A stretch of 64,000 nt of DNA, from assembly GCA_017614395.1 (NCBI GenBank), contig JAGABX010000091.1, forward strand, positions 1 to 64,000, in the 5' to 3' direction. The DNA comes from Eubacterium sp. (GTDB lineage Bacteria; Bacillota; Clostridia; Lachnospirales; Lachnospiraceae). A program made the translations under genes and the position numbers. The notes beneath the pieces were generated by a model that ran no database searches, was not told the DNA's origin, and worked only from the letters and a program-made list of their open reading frames with translations. This document shows positions 28,106-36,500 of the stretch, in pieces; position 1 is the stretch's first letter; every line of letters starts with the position of its first letter.

Positions 28106-28189
28106 CTAGTCGCCGTCAAGCCATTTACAGATGATGCTCGAAAGCACACCTGCCAATACGGAGACCAAAAGATGAGTGAGTAGTTCCAT
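28106..28189 (-). CDS. Small hydrophobic peptide, putative type I toxin (Fst/TxpA-like)
   Basis: A 27-residue frame on the minus strand starting MELLTHLLVSVLAG and ending ICKWLDGD. It has one membrane-spanning helix (about residues 6-21) and a short polar tail. The KWLD-type ending resembles small hydrophobic peptides common in Clostridia and the Fst family ending. An exceptionally strong AAAGGAGGTGAT site lies 4 nt before the ATG, and a consensus promoter (28235-28263) lies about 40 nt further up. The mRNA would run about 210 nt to the shared terminator. Fst-family toxins insert in the cytoplasmic membrane; toxicity here is inferred from architecture. Confidence 0.75.
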   Translation of the reverse strand: MELLTHLLVSVLAGVLSSIICKWLDGD

Positions 28190-28234
28190 GGCTATCACCT
28201 CCTTTCCTGCAAGATTAGAGGTGGCAACAGTATG

Positions 28235-28263
28235 ATTATACTATATATTGTATGCCGTGTCAA
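28235..28263 (-). promoter_or_regulatory. Consensus promoter of the toxin mRNA
   Basis: On the minus strand: TTGACA (28263-28258), a 17-nt spacer and TATAAT (28240-28235), a perfect SigA consensus. Transcription would start near 28228 and converge on the antitoxin RNA. Confidence 0.88.
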
Positions 28264-28308
28264 CTATAACGAAAATCTTGTGGTGCGGATAATAGGAGAA
28301 CTGAAAAA

Positions 28309-29916
28309 GTGAGCTTTGAAACCATTATCGGTCTTGAGATTCATGTTGAGTTGTTGACTGACAGCAAGATTTTCTGTGCTTGCTCTACGGATTTCGGCGC
28401 CGTTCCCAATTTGAATACCTGTCCGGTCTGTCTTGGCTTGCCGGGTGCCCTTCCGGTGCTGAACCGGCGGGTTTTGGATCATGCAATAGCGATAGGATTG
28501 GCATTGAATTGTGAGATCAATCGTGAATATCGTTTCGACAGGAAAAACTATTTCTATCCTGATAATCCTCAGAACTACCAGATATCCCAGTTGTATTCAC
28601 CGATAGGCGTTAACGGCCATGTTTTTTTGAACGGTAGTGAGTCGGAGACTGAAACTGATAAGACTAAAATAACAGATAATGGCATAAACAATCCACGAAT
28701 AATTCGAATCCATGAGATCCACATGGAGGAGGATGCAGGGAAACTGATTCACGACGATGAAACCGGGGAAACTCTGATTGATTATAACCGCGCAGGGGTA
28801 CCGTTAATTGAGATTGTAACGGAGCCTGATATGCGAAACGCCGATGATGTAATAGATTTTCTGACAAACCTGCGAACAATGCTGATCTATCTCGGTGTAT
28901 CAGATTGCAAAATGAATGAAGGATCATTACGTGTGGATGTAAATCTTTCAGTTCGACCGATTGACAGAGATTTTGAATTGTCGGAGGATAAATCATCTGC
29001 CAGAGCCGGGATAAATGACAAAACAGAGTCTGACATAAAAAAGGGGTATTCAAACAATCAAACTAAAACTCCGGACAATTCAAGCTATTATGGAGATGAG
29101 TACGGTCCGTTTGGAACCCGCACCGAAATGAAAAATCTGAACTCTTTTAAGGCTATCTCTCGGGCTATTGCTAATGAACGGGATCGTCAGATTAAAATAA
29201 TCGAAAATGGTGGAGAAATCACTCAGGAAACACGTCGCTGGGATGATGAAAAGGGTGTGTCATTCACTATGCGTTCCAAGGAGGATGCTCAGGATTACAG
29301 GTATTTTCCGGATCCTGACCTCCCACTTATTATCGTAAGTGATGAGAAGATCAGAGAGATAGAGAACAATCTGCCTGAGATGCCGCAGGCGAGGGCAGAG
29401 CGCTACAGACGAGACTATCAGTTGCCTGATTACGACATAGGAATTCTGATAAACGACAAACCGCTCGCCGAACTTTTTGAAAAAACGGTTTCGTTGGGAG
29501 CGGAGCCCAAACAGGTTTCAAACTGGCTGATGGGCGAGACCGTGCGATTGATGAAGGAAAAAGAATTAACATCCGAGCAGTTGACACTGAATCCGCAGGG
29601 GCTGAATGATCTGATAGAATTGACACAGGCAGGAACTATAAATTCAACTACTGCAAAGGATGTTTTTGCGGTGCTTTTTAATGAAAATATTGATGTTAAA
29701 AAATATGTTGAGGAGCGAGGCCTCAGCATGGTGCGTGACACGGCACAGATTGAGACATTAATAAAAAAAGTAATTGCAGAAAACCCGCAGTCGGTTACGG
29801 ATTACAGGTCGGGCAAGAAAAAAGCGATCGGATTTCTGATCGGTCAGGCAATGAAGGAAACACGCGGGCAGGCGGACCCGGAGCTGGTGAGAGAATTGTT
29901 GATGAAATTGTTATAA
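28309..29916 (+). CDS. gatB: Asp/Glu-tRNA amidotransferase subunit GatB, with two inserted polar loops
   Basis: 535 residues against ~475 usually; the start is GTG behind AGGAG. Family motifs are present: IGLEIHVELLTDSKIFCACS, NTCPVCLGLPGALPVLN with the zinc cysteines, FDRKNYFYPDNPQNYQISQ, HMEEDAGKL, DYNRAGVPLIEIVTEPD and FGTRTEMKNLNSF. Two Ser/Asn/Thr/Asp/Lys-rich insertions interrupt it, at DNA about 28633-28695 and 28975-29100 (the latter ~40 residues). Both fall where other GatB proteins have short turns. It is split from gatC-gatA by the toxin-antitoxin locus and its terminator, so it probably has its own transcription start. Confidence 0.95.
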   Translation: MSFETIIGLEIHVELLTDSKIFCACSTDFGAVPNLNTCPVCLGLPGALPVLNRRVLDHAIAIGLALNCEINREYRFDRKNYFYPDNPQNYQISQLYSPIGVNGHVFLNGSESETETDKTKITDNGINNPRIIRIHEIHMEEDAGKLIHDDETGETLIDYNRAGVPLIEIVTEPDMRNADDVIDFLTNLRTMLIYLGVSDCKMNEGSLRVDVNLSVRPIDRDFELSEDKSSARAGINDKTESDIKKGYSNNQTKTPDNSSYYGDEYGPFGTRTEMKNLNSFKAISRAIANERDRQIKIIENGGEITQETRRWDDEKGVSFTMRSKEDAQDYRYFPDPDLPLIIVSDEKIREIENNLPEMPQARAERYRRDYQLPDYDIGILINDKPLAELFEKTVSLGAEPKQVSNWLMGETVRLMKEKELTSEQLTLNPQGLNDLIELTQAGTINSTTAKDVFAVLFNENIDVKKYVEERGLSMVRDTAQIETLIKKVIAENPQSVTDYRSGKKKAIGFLIGQAMKETRGQADPELVRELLMKLL

Positions 29917-30046
29917 TCTTAAGAGTATAAATAAAAAGCAAAACTACTAAAAACTATCTGTGATTATTGATTATTATCGAACTATTAATATGTCATAATA
30001 TCTCATTTGTAAATCAATAGTATAGTATCGGAATGTAGAGGAGCAA

Positions 30047-32884
30047 ATGACTACACCCAGACTGACAATCGGACTGACCGCTCATGTTGATGCGGGAAAA
30101 ACCACCCTGTCCGAGGGATTATTATATGCCGCAGGAATGCTGCGAAAAACGGGGCGCGTCGATCATGGAGACGCTTTTTTGGATACCTATGATTTAGAAA
30201 AAAAGCGAGGCATAACTATCTTCTCAAAACAGGCGGTTTTGCCGTGGTGTGTATTGCTCGACACTCCGGGACATGTTGATTTCTCGCCGGAGATGGAGAG
30301 GATTCTGCGTGTGCTGGATTATGCAATATTAGTGATCAGTGCAACCGATGGAATTCAGGGACATACTGCGACTTTATGGAGGCTCCTTGCAGAATACGAG
30401 GTGCCCGTTTTTATTTTTGTAAACAAAACAGATCAGATTGTATTCGGTTCTGCAGATGATGGATCATCACAAGAGTTAAGCATAAATCAGGATACAGGTA
30501 TGACTTCAGTACTGCAGGAAGATGACAGAAACAGCATTCTGTCCGAATTGATCGCTGCATTCGGTGACGGGGTGATAGATTTCACGGATACATCGTCGGA
30601 AAACTGGTGTGAATCCATCGCAATGACAGATGAGGATTTGATGGAGAATTATCTGGAAAGTGGAGAAATCTCCGATGATGACATCCGCGACGGCATACTG
30701 AATCGCCGTATTTTTCCGTGTTATTTCGGTTCGGCCCTGAAAACAGAGGGTGTCGATGAATTCTATCAGGGAATTCAGCGATTTACAGAGGAGCTGTGGG
30801 CAGATGAGATTTTTGATACTGATAATTCACTGGCATCAACGAATGATGATAAACAAAAAAACATGTCAGATTCGGCAATGAACTCAGGGGATTTCGGTGC
30901 CGTTGTTTACAAGATCAGCCGGGATGACAAGGGTACACGTCTGACGCATATTCGTGTCACGAGAGGTGTGATAAAACCGAAACAAACACTGAATACTGAT
31001 AACAACAATACAGAAAAAGCAGACCAGCTGCGCCTGTATAACGGCAATAAATATGAACTGTTGGATGAAGCGGTTCCCGGTATGATCTGCGCTCTGACAG
31101 GGCTGGTAAACACCCGCCCCGGACAGGGACTTGGCATGGAAAACGATGTTGTTCCGCCGGTGCTGCAACCGGTTCTGACCTACCGGTTGATACTGCCGTC
31201 AGAGGTGTCGGTCGTATCCTTTTTACCGAAACTCATGGAATTGAATGAGGAAATGCCGGAGTTGCACATATCTGCGGAAAAACCCGGCAATAATCATTCA
31301 TCCGTCGACAATGAAACCGGAACGGAGCAATCGGGTATACATGTTCGGGTGATGGGACAGGTTCAGACAGAGATACTTCATGAAGTTATTCTGGAACGCT
31401 TTGGTGTGGATGTATCATTCGGACAGGCACAGATTGTATACAAGGAGACCGTAACTAAACCGGTGGAGGGAATCGGACATTATGAGCCGTTAAAACACTA
31501 TGCAGAGGCGCATGTGGCGATCGAGCCTGGTGAGCCTGGGAGTGGTGTGGTTGTTGGAAGCTCGGTGAGCGAGGATGAGCTTGCCCTGAACTGGCAGCGG
31601 CTCATACTGACTCATCTGACCGAGAGGGAGCACAAAGGAGTCCTGATCGGAGCCGGGCTTGATGATGTACGGATGACGGTAGTCGGTGGCCGTGCGCATC
31701 TGAAACACACTGAGGGAGGGGATTTTCGTCAGGCGACCTACCGTGCGATCCGCATGGGGCTGATGCAGGCGGAATGCCGTCTGCTTGAGCCTTACTATGA
31801 TTTTGTTCTGACTGTTCCTCAGGAAAATGTCGGACGGGCTATGACGGATATTGAGCGCATGCATGGAACTTTTTCACTGGGAGATTCTCAGTCAATGGGA
31901 ACATCAGTGGTAGATTCTGAAAATGGAAATTCTACCATGGGAGGGAACTATGGGATTGTTTCCGTGCTGACAGGACAGGCACCTGTTGCCACGATGCAGG
32001 ATTACGCGCGTGAACTCGCTGCCTATACATCGGGAACGGGAGAACTGTCACTTTCTCTTCATGGGTATTTGCCGTGCCATAACGCAGATGAGATTATTGC
32101 TGCGTCCGGTTATGATCCGGAAACCGATGAGGAAAACCCGACAGGTTCGGTTTTTTGCGAGCATGGAGCCGGGTTCTACGTTCCCTGGAATGAGGTGGCC
32201 GCACGGGCTCATGTTCAGACGAACTGGCATCCTGAAAATAGCTCGTCTGAAAAAGAAAAGGAAATGACCGACGCAGAAATGAGGGAGGCGGCAAAGCTAC
32301 ATCAAATGGATCTCGCACTCGGAGTAGAGGAGATAGACGCAATAATCGACCGAGTCGGAAATGCAAACAAACGCTCCGAAACAAAATCCAGGCGACGTGT
32401 CATGGGCAAACAGCTTCGTCAGGCGAAAGCAGCCAAAGGTCCTTCAAAGCCAAGGAAAACAAATGAAAAACTCGGCGATTATCTGTTGGTAGACGGCTAT
32501 AATATCATCCACGCATGGGATGAATTGAAAAACCTTGCGCGTGATGACATGGAGCAGGCGAGAGGGCGTCTCCAGGATATTCTGTGCAATTATCAGGGAT
32601 ACCGGGGCGGTGATGTGATTCTGGTTTTTGATGCTTACAGGGTGGCGTCACATCCGACGGAGACCTTTGATTATCATAACATTCATGTGGTCTATACCAA
32701 AACTGCCGAAACCGCTGATCAGTATATAGAAAGGTTTTCATCGGAACGGGCGGATCGCTACCATGTGACGGTGGCAACCTCGGACGGGCTCGAGCAGATC
32801 ATAATACGAGGCGCCGGTGCGCATCTGATGTCCGCGAGGGATCTGGAGGAGGATGTTCGGAGAGTGTCTGAACAATATAATTAG
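30047..32884 (+). CDS. TetM-like translational GTPase fused to a C-terminal NYN (YacP/Rae1-type) nuclease domain
   Basis: 945 residues. The EF-G/TetM-type GTPase has G1 AHVDAGKTTL (12-21), G2 KKRGITIF, G3 DTPGH (72-76) and G4 NKTD (126-129). Later EF-G domains include the QTEILHEVILERF region. The last ~137 residues (from about 809) form a separate NYN domain: YLLVDGYNIIHAWDEL, VILVFDAYR and VATSDGLEQIIIRGAG, with acidic residues as in YacP/Rae1, which cuts mRNA in the ribosomal A site. Several low-complexity insertions interrupt the GTPase part (DNA about 30430-30535, 30810-30890, 31280-31345, 31895-31950). I infer a ribosome-rescue or quality-control role; tetracycline protection is not implied. 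Confidence 0.85.
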   Translation: MTTPRLTIGLTAHVDAGKTTLSEGLLYAAGMLRKTGRVDHGDAFLDTYDLEKKRGITIFSKQAVLPWCVLLDTPGHVDFSPEMERILRVLDYAILVISATDGIQGHTATLWRLLAEYEVPVFIFVNKTDQIVFGSADDGSSQELSINQDTGMTSVLQEDDRNSILSELIAAFGDGVIDFTDTSSENWCESIAMTDEDLMENYLESGEISDDDIRDGILNRRIFPCYFGSALKTEGVDEFYQGIQRFTEELWADEIFDTDNSLASTNDDKQKNMSDSAMNSGDFGAVVYKISRDDKGTRLTHIRVTRGVIKPKQTLNTDNNNTEKADQLRLYNGNKYELLDEAVPGMICALTGLVNTRPGQGLGMENDVVPPVLQPVLTYRLILPSEVSVVSFLPKLMELNEEMPELHISAEKPGNNHSSVDNETGTEQSGIHVRVMGQVQTEILHEVILERFGVDVSFGQAQIVYKETVTKPVEGIGHYEPLKHYAEAHVAIEPGEPGSGVVVGSSVSEDELALNWQRLILTHLTEREHKGVLIGAGLDDVRMTVVGGRAHLKHTEGGDFRQATYRAIRMGLMQAECRLLEPYYDFVLTVPQENVGRAMTDIERMHGTFSLGDSQSMGTSVVDSENGNSTMGGNYGIVSVLTGQAPVATMQDYARELAAYTSGTGELSLSLHGYLPCHNADEIIAASGYDPETDEENPTGSVFCEHGAGFYVPWNEVAARAHVQTNWHPENSSSEKEKEMTDAEMREAAKLHQMDLALGVEEIDAIIDRVGNANKRSETKSRRRVMGKQLRQAKAAKGPSKPRKTNEKLGDYLLVDGYNIIHAWDELKNLARDDMEQARGRLQDILCNYQGYRGGDVILVFDAYRVASHPTETFDYHNIHVVYTKTAETADQYIERFSSERADRYHVTVATSDGLEQIIIRGAGAHLMSARDLEEDVRRVSEQYN

Positions 32885-32958
32885 CTGATTCAATTGAAAC
32901 AGTCGGAAAAAACTAAGAAACGATTGAAAAAACTGTACTGAAAATTCGCATTTTCCTC

Positions 32959-32987
32959 TTGCACTTTCAATAAAAAAGTGATAAAAT
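32959..32987 (+). promoter_or_regulatory. Promoter of the PilZ-domain gene
   Basis: TTGCAC (32959-32964), a 17-nt spacer and TAAAAT (32982-32987), followed after about 30 nt by TCGGAGGG and the ATG of the PilZ gene. Confidence 0.75.
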
Positions 32988-33019
32988 AGGACTACATTCT
33001 TTTTTTCGGAGGGATAACC

Positions 33020-33364
33020 ATGGTAGATATGAGAAGGGAACGGCGTTGGCCGGCGAGTTTGAAGCTTGAGATTTCGTCGCTTTTCAAACAGGATAATGAG
33101 AAGATTGAGAATGTGGATGCCCCGATCGAGGTAGTTGATGTATCTCATGCCGGGATCGGCTTCAAGACCGAGAGTGTGCTTCCGGTAGGGTATTATTTCA
33201 ATGCGCGTTTAGTATTCGGAGAGAAGGATACGCTCAATTGTGTTGTCAGGATCCTTCGTAAACAGGAGGACGGGGATGGTTTTATCTACGGCTGCGAGAT
33301 CGTAGGAGCGGCCTCCATCATGGATTATGTTGTCAACGACTATGCTGCGTCATTGCAGGAGTGA
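33020..33364 (+). CDS. PilZ-domain protein (cyclic-di-GMP receptor)
   Basis: 114 residues, a stand-alone PilZ domain. The N-terminal RRERR box (RxxxR) and the D-V-S-H-A-G-I-G motif ([D/N]xSxxG) at about residues 42-49 are the two cyclic-di-GMP-binding elements. It is probably a cytoplasmic effector controlling motility, adhesion or export. It has its own promoter and terminator. The HD-GYP protein and two chemoreceptors in the window suggest cyclic-di-GMP-linked behaviour, but no direct partner is adjacent. Confidence 0.87.
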   Translation: MVDMRRERRWPASLKLEISSLFKQDNEKIENVDAPIEVVDVSHAGIGFKTESVLPVGYYFNARLVFGEKDTLNCVVRILRKQEDGDGFIYGCEIVGAASIMDYVVNDYAASLQE

Positions 33365-33436
33365 GTCGGTTGCCTGTTAGTATGAGGTTGTTTCAATTTG
33401 TAATTAACCCGTTTGTGAGTTTGAAAATTCGAAAAA

Positions 33437-33470
33437 AAGAGCAAGGAGCACATGGTCGCACCTTGCTCTT
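33437..33470 (+). terminator. Terminator after the PilZ gene
   Basis: AAGAGCAAGG (33437-33446) and CCTTGCTCTT (33461-33470) form a perfect 10-bp stem with a 14-nt loop, preceded by an A-run. The downstream T-run is short (ATGTTT). The symmetric stem could act in both directions. Confidence 0.7.
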
Positions 33471-33576
33471 ATGTTTAGAAAATCATCGATTGAGTCAGTA
33501 AAACGTCGGTTGAAAAATGGATAAAAATGAGCAGTTTTTGTAAAAAGATGAGCAAGTCTGATTAGGGGAGAGAGCA

Positions 33577-36500
33577 ATGTTAGCAAAATTCAGTGTCAGA
33601 AAACCATTTACGGTACTCGTCGGAGTCGTGATTGTATTGGTGTTGGGGTATCTGTCATTTGGCAATATGAGCACCGACTTTTTACCGAGCATGGAGATGC
33701 CGTACGCGATCGTGATGACCTCCTATCCAGGCGCCAGTCCCGAGGAGGTTGAGACGACGGTCACATCTCCGGTTGAGTCCGCGATGTCACGAATTTCGGG
33801 TGTCAAGGAGATACAGTCGATATCAAACGCGAACATGTCCATAGTCATCATGGAATTTGAGGACAGTACGGATATGAACGCCACCTCCATTGACATGAGA
33901 GAGAGTCTGGACACTATACGTTCATATTGGGACGATACCGTAGGCAATCCGACCATCATGAAGATCAATCCCGACATGATGCCGATTCTGGTCGCCACCA
34001 TCAATTTTGACGGCGAGGATGCCGTGGAGGTTTCAAAAAAAGCAAATGACAACATTATCCCCGAGATTGAGAGTGTCGGAGGAGTCGCATCCGTACAGTC
34101 TGTGGGGCAGATCGAGGAAAAAATCGATGTAATCCTGCAGCAGGATAAAATAGATGCGATGAATGAAAAAGTTGCCGACGCGCTCGAGAAACAATTTGCC
34201 AAGGCACAGGAAAAAATCGACAGGGGCCAGGACAAAATCGACAGGGGCAAGGACGAGCTGGATGAGAAAAAGGACGAGGCGGCCGGTCAGATGGCACAGG
34301 GCGCATCGCAGTTGACTCAGGCCAACACACAGATAAATGACGGCCTGGCGCAGATAGATGCCCAGATAGCGGAGATAAAAGCGCAACAGACTAAACTGCT
34401 GGAATCCGAGAAGGAGGCGAAAAAGGGCGCCGCTGCTATCAAGGTTCAGAAAAAGAATCTGCAGGCGACTATCAAGAATCTGAAAAAGGCGAAGGAACAG
34501 CTGACTCAGGCGGCAGATTCTCTGGCTAAGTTTGATGACAGAATTGCCGAATTGGAGGAACAGATCAGAAACACGAGTGATGCTGGGGAGAAAGCGGAGT
34601 TAGAGGCCCAGGTTGCATCAATACGCCTCCTTCGCTCAAAGGTAGTTGAAAAGCTCGAGGAGAACGGCATCAAGGAAAGTGAGATTCCGGTAAAATTAGC
34701 TGAGATTGAGAGCGGACTGACTCAGGCCGAGGCCGGAATGACAGAGATCAACAAACAGGAAAAGGAACTGGTAAAAGGTTTAAAACAGATAAAGACAGCA
34801 AAGAAAAAAATAGCCGCCGGACTGAAAAAGCTCACTGCAATGCGCGCGCAGGTTGCGTCCGGCCGGATCTCAACCGCAAATGCGCTGGAACAGCTGAACA
34901 AACAGCAGATCCTCGCGGGGATCGAGATGAGCGTGGCGCAGGCGGGGTTGAATTCCGGTGCATCCGAAATCGAGAAGGCTAAAACCGAGTTGGAAAAAAC
35001 AAAAAAGGATGCAAAGGAAAACCTCGATCTGAATAAACTCCTGACCAAGGAAATGATGGAGAATATCCTGAAGGCGGAAAACTTTGAGATGCCGGCAGGA
35101 TATGTGACTGAGGAGGATGCGACATACCTCGTCAAGGTCGGCGAGAAGATGGAGTCCGAGGAGGATATACGCGATCTGGTCCTGCTCGATCTGGATATGG
35201 ATGATCTCGAGCCGATCAAGCTGAGTGATGTGGCGGATGTTATCGTTTCCAACAACTCCGATGAGGTTTATACCGTCGTTAACGGAAAACCGGCTGTGGC
35301 CGTGATTTTGCAGAAACAATCCGGCTACTCAACCGGTGATGTAACAGATGCAGTTTTAGAGCGTTTTGAGACACTGAAAAAGGAATATGACGGGCTGAAT
35401 ATCTCGGTAATGATGAACCAGGGTATCTATATTGATCTTGTTACCGGTTCCGTAGGACAGAACCTCCTGTTCGGCGGAGCGCTCGCGATCGTGATACTGC
35501 TGTTGTTCCTGTGGGACATCCGGCCGACAATTATTGTGGCCTGCTCAATACCGTTGAGTTTGGTTGCGGCGGTTGTTGCGATGTATTTTTCCGGAGTCAC
35601 CCTGAATATCATCTCGCTGTCGGGACTGGCATTGGGTGTCGGGATGCTGGTGGATAACTCTGTCGTTGTTATCGAGAACATATATCGAATGCGACAGCTG
35701 GGGGTAAATATCCGATCGGCGTCAATACTCGGAGCGAAACAGGTTATCGGCGCCATCATTTCATCGACGCTGACGACTGTGTGCGTGTTTGCGCCCATCA
35801 TATTTACCGAGGGTATAACCAAACAGCTTTTTGTTGATTTAGGACTGACACTGGCATACACATTGGTTGCGAGCCTGATCATTGCCATGACGCTGGTTCC
35901 GGCTATGTCGGCGGGGATGTTGCGCCGCAGCCGTACCAGGGAACTACGGGTTATACGCGTGCTCCAGAACGGATATGCCCGCGTGCTCCGGCCGGTGCTT
36001 CGGCTGAGATGGCTGGTGCTGCTTGCGTCGTTTGCGCTGCTGGGACTTTTTATATGGTTGGCAGTTCAGAGGGGGACCACAATGATCCCGGAGATGGAAA
36101 GCCCGCAGATGACCATGTCGCTCTCGGTTGACAGCAGCAAGGATTTTGATGAGATGGTTGACATATCCAACGAGGTGATCGAACGCGTGAAAACAATTCC
36201 GGACATGGACACGATCGGCGCGTTTTCCGGCAGTTCGAATTTCATGTCAATGATGACCTCCGGCAGTAGCAGCGGTGGAAAAAGTGTTTCACTATACGCT
36301 CTGCTGAAGGAGGACAGAACCATGTCCGGCAGTGAGATTCAGGCAGAGATAGAAAAGCGGACGGCGGATCTTGACTGTGAACTGAAAATAAATATGTCTG
36401 CCATGGATATGTCCTCGATAACCGGTGACGGGGTGCGCATCGATGTCAAGGGACGCGATATTGACAAACTGCGTACCATAACAGAGGATTTGATGGAGAG

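Larger units (their letters stand above)
27995..28192 (+). repeat. Direct repeat pair linking antitoxin RNA and toxin start site
   Basis: Two 22-nt copies, 27995-28016 and 28171-28192, differ at only two positions. Both begin GATGAGTGAGTA. The second copy covers the toxin start codon complement (28187-28189), so the first copy in the antitoxin RNA is antisense to the toxin translation initiation region. Fst-type loci use such repeats for RNA-RNA regulation. Confidence 0.75.

Noticed and set aside
28264..28482. 72-codon minus-strand frame over the gatB start
   Set aside because: Overlaps the toxin promoter and the gatB 5' end, with no ribosome binding site and no family.
29917..30046. Promoter for the TetM-like gene
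   Set aside because: The gap is A/T-rich and gives several poor -10-like boxes, but none has a matching -35 at 16-18 nt. Nothing else is visible there.
30047..32884. Tetracycline resistance gene (tetM-type)
   Set aside because: The GTPase is only TetM-like, has a C-terminal nuclease domain and many insertions, and lacks any mobile-element context. A resistance call would be unsupported.
33365..33576. Possible small gene or RNA between PilZ and the RND gene
   Set aside because: Apart from the terminator hairpin at 33437-33470 I see only A/T-rich sequence, with no promoter of good quality and no start with a ribosome binding site.
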